A DNA stretch of 20,820 nt, from positions 6,509-27,328 of the IMG/VR virus record IMGVR_UViG_3300000265_000013. One strand, 5' to 3'. The notes beneath the pieces were generated by a model. That model saw only the letters and a program-made list of their open reading frames with translations, ran no database searches and was not told the origin of the DNA. Positions 1 through 7,416 of the stretch are shown here, one piece after another. The DNA comes from a virus. The position numbers and the translations under genes were made by a program. How positions within the stretch are numbered: the stretch's first letter is position 1; every line of letters starts with the position of its first letter.

Positions 1-2712
1 CAAAAACTAGTTCAGTTTAAAACTACAGAAGAAGAAGTTTTTAAGTTAGAGTTTTCTACTGATAATACTAACTTTAGTGTCAATCCAGTTATTGATATTC
101 AGAAATATTACAAATATACTTTTGATGTTAGTCACTTTTCTATGAGCGATACATATCTAGATTTTTCTTCCAGTTCTAACTATAATATTTTTACTGAAGA
201 AAAAGAAACTAGTGGTATTTCTCCTGGCAATGCCGGAGCATTTGTATCTATCAAATTGGGATTTGGTCCTGCTATTTCGACAAATACCTATCAAGAAAGA
301 AAAGCAATCAATTTCCAAAATTATTTTTATTTTATTAAGGTATCTCCTAATGTTGATACTAGTGGTTCTTTCTTGAGAATTATTGACGACCCTTTAACAG
401 GTTTGAATACCGTAATTTACAATACAGATACTAAATTTGTTTATACTTTAAATGAAACTCCGTCTTATGATGGAACAGGTAATATGTCATATATTACCTC
501 AGCAAAATTAGCTATTGGAAATATACATTCAGTAAATGTAGTCAATACAGGTGAAGGGTATAGTAAAATACCTATTGTTCTTGGCGTAAATCCAACTTCA
601 GGAAATGAAGCATTAGTAGAAGCAATCTGGGATCCAGTAGAAAAAACTGTTACTGGATTTGAAATTATTAATCAAGGTTCAAATTATTCAAAACCTATTG
701 TTATATTAAGTGATTTTGATGGCAGTCAATATGAATATAAAGCATCTCAATTTTTAGGAAAGATAAGTGGTGTTGAAGTATTAAAGAAAGGTTTTGGTTT
801 TACATACAAACCAACTGTAAAAATTGTAGAATCTGATGTAAAAATTTACTTAGAATCTACTAATATTGGTTTACCACAAAATATTAAAATTAACAATCCA
901 GGTAGAGAATATAATTCTGATAATTCCCAATTAGGATCGTACAAATCTCCAGAAACATTTGTACTCAGAAATATTTCAGATAAGTTTTTTCCAGGAGAAT
1001 CAATTACTCAAATTTATACTGGAGCAACAGCTGTCATTTCTAATGATGGTTACCGAGAAGGTAGTAATTTGTTGAAGGTAGTTAACATTAATGGAATTTT
1101 TGAATCTGGATATCAAATTAAATCAACTATTGGTAATAGAACTGCCACACTATATTCACAATTTTCTACTGAATTTAATTTAGATATTAGATCTTATGTA
1201 GATAATTTTGGGTCATACCGTTCCGATAAAGGAAAACTAAGTAGTTCTAATCAACGTTTACAAGATTCTTATTTTTATCAAGACTATTCTTATGTAATTA
1301 AATCCAAGTCTTCGATTAAAGAATGGAGAAATTTAATTAAAAAAACTACTCACCCGGCTGGATTCCAGTTATTTGGTGAGATGGTAATTGATAGTCAGGC
1401 AGAATCCCCGATGCCTACTAATCAACCTTCTTTAAGTTTTGTAAGTAAAATTGAGTTACCTCCGGTACAAATTACATCTATAACTTCAAAAAAAGTTATT
1501 ACGATAATTCAGAATAAGTTAGAGTCACTTATAGTAGAAGATGGGTCTGGATCAATTTCTGTTGACACTTTTGATGCTAGTGAAACTATAACCTATAAAG
1601 TATCCTTATCTCCTGCGTTTGACGGAAGATTTGATCCTTCAACTGGACAGTTGATTGGTAATACAGAATTTACTCTTATAGACAAAAAAAATAATTCTCC
1701 TCTTGTACTATCTAAAAATGAGCAACTTTTTGTAACATTAGATGGAATTTTTCAGGAACCAGGAAAATCATACACAATTTCCGGTAACAATATTACTTTT
1801 GCTCAACCACCATTGGGACAAAGAACTGATGAAGGTCAACTAGTTGATTCAGTAAAATTTTATGGTAGAGCAATCAAATTTAAGTCATCGACTCTTAACG
1901 ATAGATATTTCAAAAAAGTTAAGTCTATTGCCGATGAATTTGATGGGATTAAAACTGATTTTAATTTATATTGGGAAGATGGAAGTATTGTAAAGACAGA
2001 TCCACTAGAAAATCTTATTGTTGCTCTTAATGGAGTAGTTCAAAAAGCAAGAATTACCGAAACAAAACCATTCAGAAATTCTTATTCTATTATCAGATCT
2101 GATGATGTTACTAAATCTGATATTATTAGATTTAGTAAACCACCCATTGATAACGAAGATGCTTATGCTCCACCAGAAGAAATACCAGAAGTTTTAAAAA
2201 ATTACGAGAAGTGTTTTATTTACACTATTGGTAGCTATGAAAGATTGACAATTAATTCACAATTATTTGAATATAGATTTGGTGGACCATACTTAATTCA
2301 AGATGAAGTAACAAATTCTATAAGAAAAATTGATGATCCAAAATATGCTTTGGTATTCATTGATGGGGTTTTACAAAGAGATACAGATTCTTATCAAATT
2401 GTTGGACCTAATATTACATTTACTCAACCATTGGGTGTATCTATTACGCCAGCTGGAAGACGAATTACTCAAAATGTTAATATTATATTAATGTATGGAC
2501 GAGATGTAGCAAAGACTTTAACTTTCTATGATTTTGAACCGTTTACATACAATAATACGATATATATTACTATTTCCGGAACTGACGTAGCAGATAATAC
2601 TCTATCTCTTATCCATAAATATTCCCATTTAATTATAATATTAAGCAAGGTACTAATATTCTTGGCAAGATTATTGGATACTCAAAAATTAATGATAATC
2701 AATGTGTTATAA
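1..2712 (+). CDS. Large virion structural protein, N-terminal piece (5' end outside window, frameshifted at 3' end)
   Basis: The frame is open from base 1. The ATG at 142 is internal, because bases 1-141 encode the same conserved-looking protein, including 'YKYTFDVSHFSM' just before it. I recognise the style (TYLDFS..NYNIFTEEKE..G..PGNAGA) from large structural proteins of T4-like cyanophages, but cannot assign a T4 gene. Visible modules are three G-x-G-Y/F beads (about 547-575, 673-700, 787-815), an 'FPGESITQ' module (about 975-1150), and three tandem modules with a 'dGv.q..sY.i' core (1609-2508). No signal peptide or membrane segment is seen in the true frame. The gene lies immediately upstream of gp8, where T4 has baseplate wedge gene 7, so a wedge role is inferred from position only. 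The reading frame degrades after about 2617: the last ~30 residues before the stop at 2712 are out-of-frame translation. The real protein continues at 2619. Confidence 0.85.
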   Translation, partial: QKLVQFKTTEEEVFKLEFSTDNTNFSVNPVIDIQKYYKYTFDVSHFSMSDTYLDFSSSSNYNIFTEEKETSGISPGNAGAFVSIKLGFGPAISTNTYQERKAINFQNYFYFIKVSPNVDTSGSFLRIIDDPLTGLNTVIYNTDTKFVYTLNETPSYDGTGNMSYITSAKLAIGNIHSVNVVNTGEGYSKIPIVLGVNPTSGNEALVEAIWDPVEKTVTGFEIINQGSNYSKPIVILSDFDGSQYEYKASQFLGKISGVEVLKKGFGFTYKPTVKIVESDVKIYLESTNIGLPQNIKINNPGREYNSDNSQLGSYKSPETFVLRNISDKFFPGESITQIYTGATAVISNDGYREGSNLLKVVNINGIFESGYQIKSTIGNRTATLYSQFSTEFNLDIRSYVDNFGSYRSDKGKLSSSNQRLQDSYFYQDYSYVIKSKSSIKEWRNLIKKTTHPAGFQLFGEMVIDSQAESPMPTNQPSLSFVSKIELPPVQITSITSKKVITIIQNKLESLIVEDGSGSISVDTFDASETITYKVSLSPAFDGRFDPSTGQLIGNTEFTLIDKKNNSPLVLSKNEQLFVTLDGIFQEPGKSYTISGNNITFAQPPLGQRTDEGQLVDSVKFYGRAIKFKSSTLNDRYFKKVKSIADEFDGIKTDFNLYWEDGSIVKTDPLENLIVALNGVVQKARITETKPFRNSYSIIRSDDVTKSDIIRFSKPPIDNEDAYAPPEEIPEVLKNYEKCFIYTIGSYERLTINSQLFEYRFGGPYLIQDEVTNSIRKIDDPKYALVFIDGVLQRDTDSYQIVGPNITFTQPLGVSITPAGRRITQNVNIILMYGRDVAKTLTFYDFEPFTYNNTIYITISGTDVADNTLSLIHKYSHLIIILSKVLIFLARLLDTQKLMIINVL
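1609..2508 (+). repeat. Three tandem 'dGv.q' beta-modules within the structural protein
   Basis: Three diverged copies lie at about 1609-1870, 1927-2150 and 2233-2508. Each carries a core resembling 'LVFIDGVLQ...SYQI' followed by 'ITFTQPP'. The visible cores are FVTLDGIFQEPGKSYTI, VALNGVVQKA...SYSI and LVFIDGVLQRDTDSYQI. A weaker fourth copy (LYFRDGILLQPTAYEYF) follows around 3195-3260 in the other half of the gene. The copies are recognisable in protein but not in DNA, so the duplication is old. Such modules are common in phage tail proteins. A structural, spacer or carbohydrate-facing role is an inference. Confidence 0.65.
2613..2630 (+). other. Frameshift site joining the two halves of the large structural gene
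   Basis: Upstream coding is in the frame of base 1. Downstream coding is in the frame of base 2619. The two frames can only be joined between the frame-0 stop TAA at 2616-2618 and the region where the upstream frame loses sense (about 2640). The join needs one extra base. The simplest fix is one more A in the AAA run at 2617-2619, giving ...IHK-IFPFNYNIKQGT.... I see no classical slippery heptamer. Confidence 0.75.
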
Positions 2713-5462
2713 CTGTTCGATCTCCAATCAATGAAGTTGTTGACGAAAGCACATCAATTGATTTTTGTAAATTAAGTGATAGTTATTCTTCAGAAACTCT
2801 TGGTGGAGTATATACTTTATCATATACGTATAAAACTGACGACGAAGGATTGAGAGTTCTTGACAAAAATGTGCCTGCGTGGTTATTTAGTGTAGAAGCA
2901 GGAACTAGAGCTTGGTACATTAAAAATAGATTAACTGCCAATCTTCTCCCTGGAGATCAAATTTTAATTGATGGAGAAAGTGAGTATCGTACTATTATAA
3001 ACACACCCGATACAGCATCAACAAAATCTTATAATGATCATAATTACATTCAAAATGAGCATTATGCTAAAGTTAAAACTACGAATTATGAAGGAGATAC
3101 AGAAGGCGAAGGTTTAAGCATTACTGCTAATGTAAATCAATATGGTTCTGTCACCACTCTAAATGTTTCTGATGTAGAATTTAATAAGAGAGATTTATCT
3201 TTATATTTCCGAGATGGAATTTTATTACAACCAACAGCATATGAGTATTTTACCACACCAGAAGTACATTTTATTCCTATTGATGGCAATGGCGGTGGAG
3301 CTAAAGCAGAAGTAATTGCTTACGGCGGACAAATTATTGATATTGTTCTTACTGAAAGCGGTAGTGGTTATACACAACCACCACGAGTTGTGGTAGCAAG
3401 AAGATATAAGAGAATTAAAGAATCTAGTCGTAAAATTGATACTTTAATTAAATTAGGAGTTGAATCTAATATAACTGGTGGTGGAGCTGTTACTAGCAGT
3501 ACTGAAATTATAATTTCTGGTGGTCCATTCAGTCAGCAATCAATTACTTCTATTGTTACTTTTGGTGGATTTGATCCAGAACTTAATACTGATAGACAAA
3601 TTACTAATATTATTTCTACTTTAAGTGGAGAAGAAAATTTAGTTAGGATGACTGACCAGAAGTTTCCAACGGAAGCTAGGGTACAGTCACCTTATATATT
3701 ACTGGAACCAATACAATATAACATCGATTTTCACCTTACTCAAATTATTGGTGGTGTTGTTGGTACAGAATCTGTCGTTACTTTACAGAGTCTTTCTAAA
3801 GAAATTACCAGTATCATTCAAATTGAATCTGATAAAGCTTTCTTACCAAAATATAGAGGATTGCCATCATATGGCGGATTGGGAACATTCTTGGATTCTC
3901 CAATCAGTAGCACATCGGAGATTGTTTATGTTGGAAATACTACTGGATTCCCAGATACTCCAAGCAGAATAAGAATTAATGGAGAACTTCTGTTCTATAG
4001 GAAAAAAGAGCAAGATAGATTCCTTAATGTAGTAAGAGGATATCAGGATAGTACCGCATCGGCACATTCACCTGGAGATCTAGTCTTACATCAACCAGAA
4101 TTCCTTACTTTACTTTCTGGTGGTATTACTATTATCAACAGTGAAGTTAGTGTTGCTCAGTCTTCAGTAACATCTATTCAAAAGACAGCACAAATTCAAT
4201 CGATTACTGAAGTTATTGATATCCAACCAAATACTTCAGAAATTAAACAAATTGTTAATCTAGAAGAATCTATTGATGTTGATGTAGTACATCAGCAAAT
4301 AACAATCATTCCTCCAGTATCATATAATATTGTTACAGAAATTCATTCTTCTTCATCTAGAGTTTCTTTGTCTACTGCTGGTATTGATGATATATTTGGA
4401 ATCAGTTCAAGTGGAACTGTTTCTATTGTTGACACTAATATAGAATTAATACAAGAAAATCAAATTCAAATTAATCCAACTGTAGAGATCTCAACCGTTT
4501 CTATTGGAAATATTGCTGTCACATCTTCATCAACTTCTAAGGTTGTCACTTCTTCTTATAATAAGACTTTAGTGACTAATGAAATTAATATTGATGTTGT
4601 TAATACAGTATCTACTATTACATCTAGTATTATAGAAAATATCGGTACTAGAATTGATAATTATTCGGCATCTATCGTTAGATTCAATAGTTTTAAAGCA
4701 TCTACAGTTTCTTTACATACTGTTGAAAATACGGAAGAACCATTTGTAATGTCTCATAATAGAGAGATTACCACATCCCTACAGGATATTAATACATTTA
4801 CTTCTACAGTTTCAGTAATTCTTGGTGGTGCTAACTTCACTGCTAATGCTGGAACCACAATTGAAAATAATTATGCTATTGTTGATTTTATTATTGAAGA
4901 ATATGTTTTAGAAAGTAGTATAGTTCTGAGAGATCAGACAATAATACCTTTAGCAGATCCATATAACGAAGTTATTCTTAGAGATGGATCTATATATAGA
5001 GTAGAAAATAGAATTCAAAATGTCCCTCTTGGATTTGAATCCTATACTCTAGGTAATGTTGGATTGACTTTAGGATCTTTTGAAAAGACTGCCTTCGCGG
5101 ATACCGGAATTTCATCTGGATTGACATTAGCAGATTTTGATAGAATTTATTCAACATTAACAATTCATGATTTTGAATTTAGATCAAATTCTGCGTTACT
5201 TGCTAATGGAGATAGATTTAATTTAGCAATTCCATCATATCAAGAACCTGTTACTATCAGTCAATTTACTGGTCAGATTGAAGCATCTATTACTGTACAA
5301 AATACAGTAAATTTCCAGGATTCTGGTTACTTATTCACTTCATCTGGTAATGTACTTCAATACACTAGTAAAACTACCAACTCTTTCGAGGGTTGTACAT
5401 TATTAAGAGGTTCAAATTCTATCACTTCTGGTGATGAAATGATTCCGTTTATTCTTGTATAA
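2619..5462 (+). CDS. Large virion structural protein, C-terminal piece
   Basis: This continues the gene from 1-2712 after the frameshift. Sense coding starts at 2619, so the TTG at 2850 is not a true start. Modules in order: a 'dGi.lqp' copy (about 3195-3260); a G-x-G-Y bead 'ESGSGYTQPPRVVV' (about 3355-3395); an 'INGELLFY...LNVVRGYQDSTASAH' module (about 3900-4090), a form common in phage structural proteins; then a long Ser/Thr/Ile/Val-rich tract (about 4140-4870) with few aromatics; and a C-terminal part (about 4960-5462) with 'LGNVGLTLGSF'. A second RG-type module (LQYT...FEGCTLLRGS) ends the protein. With the first half the product exceeds 1800 residues. The stop TAA overlaps a late-promoter motif for gp8. 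Its place next to gp8 suggests a baseplate wedge or fibre-attachment part, but no family is firmly recognised. Confidence 0.85.
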   Translation: MFPFNYNIKQGTNILGKIIGYSKINDNQCVITVRSPINEVVDESTSIDFCKLSDSYSSETLGGVYTLSYTYKTDDEGLRVLDKNVPAWLFSVEAGTRAWYIKNRLTANLLPGDQILIDGESEYRTIINTPDTASTKSYNDHNYIQNEHYAKVKTTNYEGDTEGEGLSITANVNQYGSVTTLNVSDVEFNKRDLSLYFRDGILLQPTAYEYFTTPEVHFIPIDGNGGGAKAEVIAYGGQIIDIVLTESGSGYTQPPRVVVARRYKRIKESSRKIDTLIKLGVESNITGGGAVTSSTEIIISGGPFSQQSITSIVTFGGFDPELNTDRQITNIISTLSGEENLVRMTDQKFPTEARVQSPYILLEPIQYNIDFHLTQIIGGVVGTESVVTLQSLSKEITSIIQIESDKAFLPKYRGLPSYGGLGTFLDSPISSTSEIVYVGNTTGFPDTPSRIRINGELLFYRKKEQDRFLNVVRGYQDSTASAHSPGDLVLHQPEFLTLLSGGITIINSEVSVAQSSVTSIQKTAQIQSITEVIDIQPNTSEIKQIVNLEESIDVDVVHQQITIIPPVSYNIVTEIHSSSSRVSLSTAGIDDIFGISSSGTVSIVDTNIELIQENQIQINPTVEISTVSIGNIAVTSSSTSKVVTSSYNKTLVTNEINIDVVNTVSTITSSIIENIGTRIDNYSASIVRFNSFKASTVSLHTVENTEEPFVMSHNREITTSLQDINTFTSTVSVILGGANFTANAGTTIENNYAIVDFIIEEYVLESSIVLRDQTIIPLADPYNEVILRDGSIYRVENRIQNVPLGFESYTLGNVGLTLGSFEKTAFADTGISSGLTLADFDRIYSTLTIHDFEFRSNSALLANGDRFNLAIPSYQEPVTISQFTGQIEASITVQNTVNFQDSGYLFTSSGNVLQYTSKTTNSFEGCTLLRGSNSITSGDEMIPFILV

Positions 5463-5471
5463 ATATAAATA
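5458..5471 (+). promoter_or_regulatory. Tandem overlapping T4-type late promoter for gp8
   Basis: TATAAATA occurs twice, overlapping by two bases (5458-5465 and 5464-5471). This is the T4 late consensus, read in T4 by the gp55/gp33 sigma system. The second copy starts 41 bases before the gp8 ATG at 5505. The motif overlaps the stop codon of the upstream gene (5460-5462). A purine-rich AAAGAGAG, seven bases before the ATG, serves as ribosome binding site. Confidence 0.75.
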
Positions 5472-5504
5472 AATCAGACAACAACGTATTAAAGAGAGAT
5501 TTCA

Positions 5505-5861
5505 ATGGCTGCTATTATCTCAGACAAGTTTAGAATTTTTAACGCTACCCAGTTCCTTGAGTCGCTGTCTGAGCCTTCTGGCGGCCCAGACACTTCTGCT
5601 GAAAGAACTAGGTTGTATTTCTTCGTAGGTCGTCCTCAACGATGGGATGCTTATCTAGAACTTTTCAATCAAAATGCTACAGGATTTGTAGCAGGTAACG
5701 AAGTTTATATTGGCGCTAATTATGCTAGTGCTACTTTCAAAGCAACGGTTAGAGAAGTATATGAAAATTCTCTACTTCTTCATACGGTAGGACCACTTAC
5801 TAATTCTGTTCCCACCGCAGGACAAACTCTCAAAGGATGGAACTGCCGATACCGGTGCTGA
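5505..5861 (+). CDS. gp8: Baseplate wedge protein gp8, N-terminal piece (frameshifted)
   Basis: This is the N-terminal ~112 residues of a T4 gp8-type baseplate wedge subunit. In T4, gp8 is a dimer that binds gp7, gp10, gp6 and gp53 in each wedge. The segment 'IISDKFRIFNATQF' followed by 'LYFFVGRPQRW' mirrors T4 gp8 'IVTSKFRTEKMLNF' and 'IFITFGRSEPW'. The ATG at 5505 is chosen for its AAAGAGAG Shine-Dalgarno and the late promoters just upstream. True sequence runs to about 'GW' at 5835-5840. The last residues (NCRYRC) before the stop at 5859-5861 are out of frame, and the protein resumes at 5839 in another frame. If the disruption is real, the product would be a truncated, non-functional wedge protein. 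Confidence 0.9.
   Translation: MAAIISDKFRIFNATQFLESLSEPSGGPDTSAERTRLYFFVGRPQRWDAYLELFNQNATGFVAGNEVYIGANYASATFKATVREVYENSLLLHTVGPLTNSVPTAGQTLKGWNCRYRC
5833..5845 (+). other. Frameshift site in gp8
   Basis: The N-terminal frame reads ...LKGW and the next frame resumes with GTADTGAEAL. From memory, cyanophage gp8 proteins read GW-D-GTADTGA here. The observed GGATGGAACT would become GGATGGGATGGAACT if a second copy of GGATG were present. That 5-base difference restores the frame and the missing Asp. Loss of one unit of a 5-base tandem repeat is therefore a simple explanation. It is inferred from a remembered homologue, not from an alignment. Confidence 0.7.
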
Positions 5862-7359
5862 AGCACTAACTGGCGTTTACCGTTATGCTACGGAAGATGT
5901 TCCACCTGTACCCCTTGATAACCAAACAGAAAAGTATGATGTCTATGATGACATCATTGCTGCCAAGCGTGTTACTACAACTTTTGCTCGTAGTGTAATT
6001 CGTCGTTTTAACTGGGATACATCTGCCAACCCAATCTTCGACATGTGGAAACCAGATTATTCCACAACTCCAGGATCAGGTGGTCAAGTCGGTAAATCTT
6101 CTGCTACTGGAACTACTAATATTGCTGAAGCTAAGTTCTACTTAGTTAATAGTCAGTATGAAGTATTTAAGTGTCTTTATAATGGAGAAGACTTGACTCC
6201 AGGTGGAGCTCAAGTAACGAACGAGCCCACAACAACACCATCTGGTGGATCAGGAACTTATTCCAATGGCATCTTCACCGAAGATCCTAGTTCTCCTGGT
6301 GATTACATTTGGAAGTATATGTACACCATCCCAACTGATGATGTACTACGTTTCCTTTCGACAGACTTTATGCCTATCGTTCTACCAGCGAACGCTAGTC
6401 GTGTTGCCACTGAAGCTCTCGCTACTGGCGCTCCTAATGCTGTTAATGTTGTTCTAATCGAGAATGCTGGCACTAGTTTGTCTAACGGTACTTACTATGC
6501 TCCTATTGTTGGTGATGGCACTGGCGGTAAAGTACAAATTACCGTTGCTGGTGGAGCAATTACCCAATCATCCGTAGCAGATGCTGGTCAAAATTATACT
6601 TATGGATCTGTTCCTCTCGAAACTGGTTTAACTTCGGGTGATCCATCTTGGACTGGTAGTGCTTTTGGTTTATATACTGATACTACTTTATCCGCTTCTG
6701 CTACTGGTCTTGCCACTGGTGCTCTTGAAGTAATTATTCCTCCACAAGGTGGTCATGGTTCTAACTTTGAAGAAGAACTTAATGGCAAGCGAGTTATGAC
6801 GAACATTCGTCTAACTTACGCTGAAGGTTCTGGCGACTTCCCTGTTGATAATGACTTCCGTCGTATCGGTATTATCCGTGATCCATTTGCTGCTGGTGGA
6901 TCCACGTTTGCTACTGCTGACACTTTAAGCGGTGTATATGCTGTTAAAATTAACGGTGCTACAGCAGATTTCATTCAAGATGAAACTATTTCCCAAACAG
7001 CAGCTGCTGGCGGAACTTCTTTTGGTACTGTAGTTTCTTGGGAAAGAGATTCTGGTAATGCTGGTCCTGGTGGTTCTGGTGTCCTTAAGTACATCCAGTC
7101 TCCTTCAATTCACACCGATGCTGGTGTTGTGAGATCATTTGAAAACTCTGGTAATGCTATTACTGGTACTCAATCACTTGGTTCTGGCACTGTTGATGCT
7201 ACTAGTAATGACTCTGTTGTAGGTGTCACTTTTTCTAGTGGTCTTGCTACTCCAGAAATTGGTAATAACACTGGCGAAATTATCTATGTAGAGAACCGTC
7301 GTCTTATTACTCGTGCTGCTGACCAGATTGAAGATATCAAACTTGTTATTGAGTTCTGA
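5839..7359 (+). CDS. gp8: Baseplate wedge protein gp8, C-terminal piece
   Basis: This continues gp8 after the frameshift. Bases 5839-6042 are coding without an ATG (GVYRYATEDVPPVPLDNQ, then AAKRVTTTFARSVIRRF), so the ATG at 6043 is internal. Matches to T4 gp8 are 'FYLVNSQYEVFKCLYNG', 'GDYIWKYMYTIPTDD' (T4 DGYVWEYLFEIPPD), 'FRRIGIIRDPF' (T4 FRQISIITNPL), and the C-terminus 'GEIIYVENRRLITRAADQ' (T4 GEMIYMENRPPIIMAMDQ). Joined, gp8 is about 618 residues against 334 in T4. The extra length is mainly two insertions: one (about 6390-6790) contains a G-x-N-Y bead, and one (about 6900-7250) contains a 'FIQDETISQ' module. The arginine codons are almost all CGT (14 CGT, 1 CGA, 2 AGA by my count), unlike the AGA-rich flanking genes, as expected for a highly expressed core gene. 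Confidence 0.92.
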   Translation, partial: GTADTGAEALTGVYRYATEDVPPVPLDNQTEKYDVYDDIIAAKRVTTTFARSVIRRFNWDTSANPIFDMWKPDYSTTPGSGGQVGKSSATGTTNIAEAKFYLVNSQYEVFKCLYNGEDLTPGGAQVTNEPTTTPSGGSGTYSNGIFTEDPSSPGDYIWKYMYTIPTDDVLRFLSTDFMPIVLPANASRVATEALATGAPNAVNVVLIENAGTSLSNGTYYAPIVGDGTGGKVQITVAGGAITQSSVADAGQNYTYGSVPLETGLTSGDPSWTGSAFGLYTDTTLSASATGLATGALEVIIPPQGGHGSNFEEELNGKRVMTNIRLTYAEGSGDFPVDNDFRRIGIIRDPFAAGGSTFATADTLSGVYAVKINGATADFIQDETISQTAAAGGTSFGTVVSWERDSGNAGPGGSGVLKYIQSPSIHTDAGVVRSFENSGNAITGTQSLGSGTVDATSNDSVVGVTFSSGLATPEIGNNTGEIIYVENRRLITRAADQIEDIKLVIEF

Positions 7360-7367
7360 TTCTGTTT

Positions 7368-7415
7368 TTACTCCGCTAAATACTTCAACGATAAGTAGAG
7401 TATTTGGCGGAGTAA
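7368..7415 (+). promoter_or_regulatory. 17-bp hairpin burying the ribosome binding site of the DUF4815 gene
   Basis: Bases 7368-7384 pair with 7399-7415 over 17 positions, with a single T-G wobble (7377/7406) and no mismatch. The loop is about 14 bases. The right arm contains GGCGGAG, whose GGAG (7409-7412) is the Shine-Dalgarno for ATG 7417, so the full hairpin would block initiation. The left arm contains the GCTAAATA promoter motif. No T-run follows the stem, so it does not look like an intrinsic terminator. The pairing is seen directly; the regulatory role is inferred by analogy with T4 gene e. Confidence 0.75.
7375..7382 (+). promoter_or_regulatory. Candidate late promoter for the DUF4815 gene
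   Basis: GCTAAATA is a variant of the T4 late motif TATAAATA. It starts 42 bases before the ATG at 7417, the same offset as the motifs before 5505 (41) and 20269 (40). It lies inside the left arm of a long inverted repeat. By T4 geometry, transcription would begin a few bases downstream, near 7388. Confidence 0.55.
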
Positions 7416-7416
7416 C

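Noticed and set aside
142-144. ATG as the start of the first gene
   Set aside because: Bases 1-141 are open in the same frame and encode sequence continuous with the protein, so this is an internal methionine.
2613-2621. CATAAATA as a late promoter
   Set aside because: It is inside a coding region at the frameshift, with no correctly spaced start codon downstream, and is likely a chance match in AT-rich DNA.
2850-2852. TTG as the start of a separate gene
   Set aside because: Coding sense extends upstream to 2619 with no ribosome site at 2850, which is a product of the frameshift.
7368-7415. The hairpin as an intrinsic terminator for gp8
   Set aside because: No T-run follows the stem. It is followed at once by the ATG of the next gene, and the right arm is the ribosome binding site.
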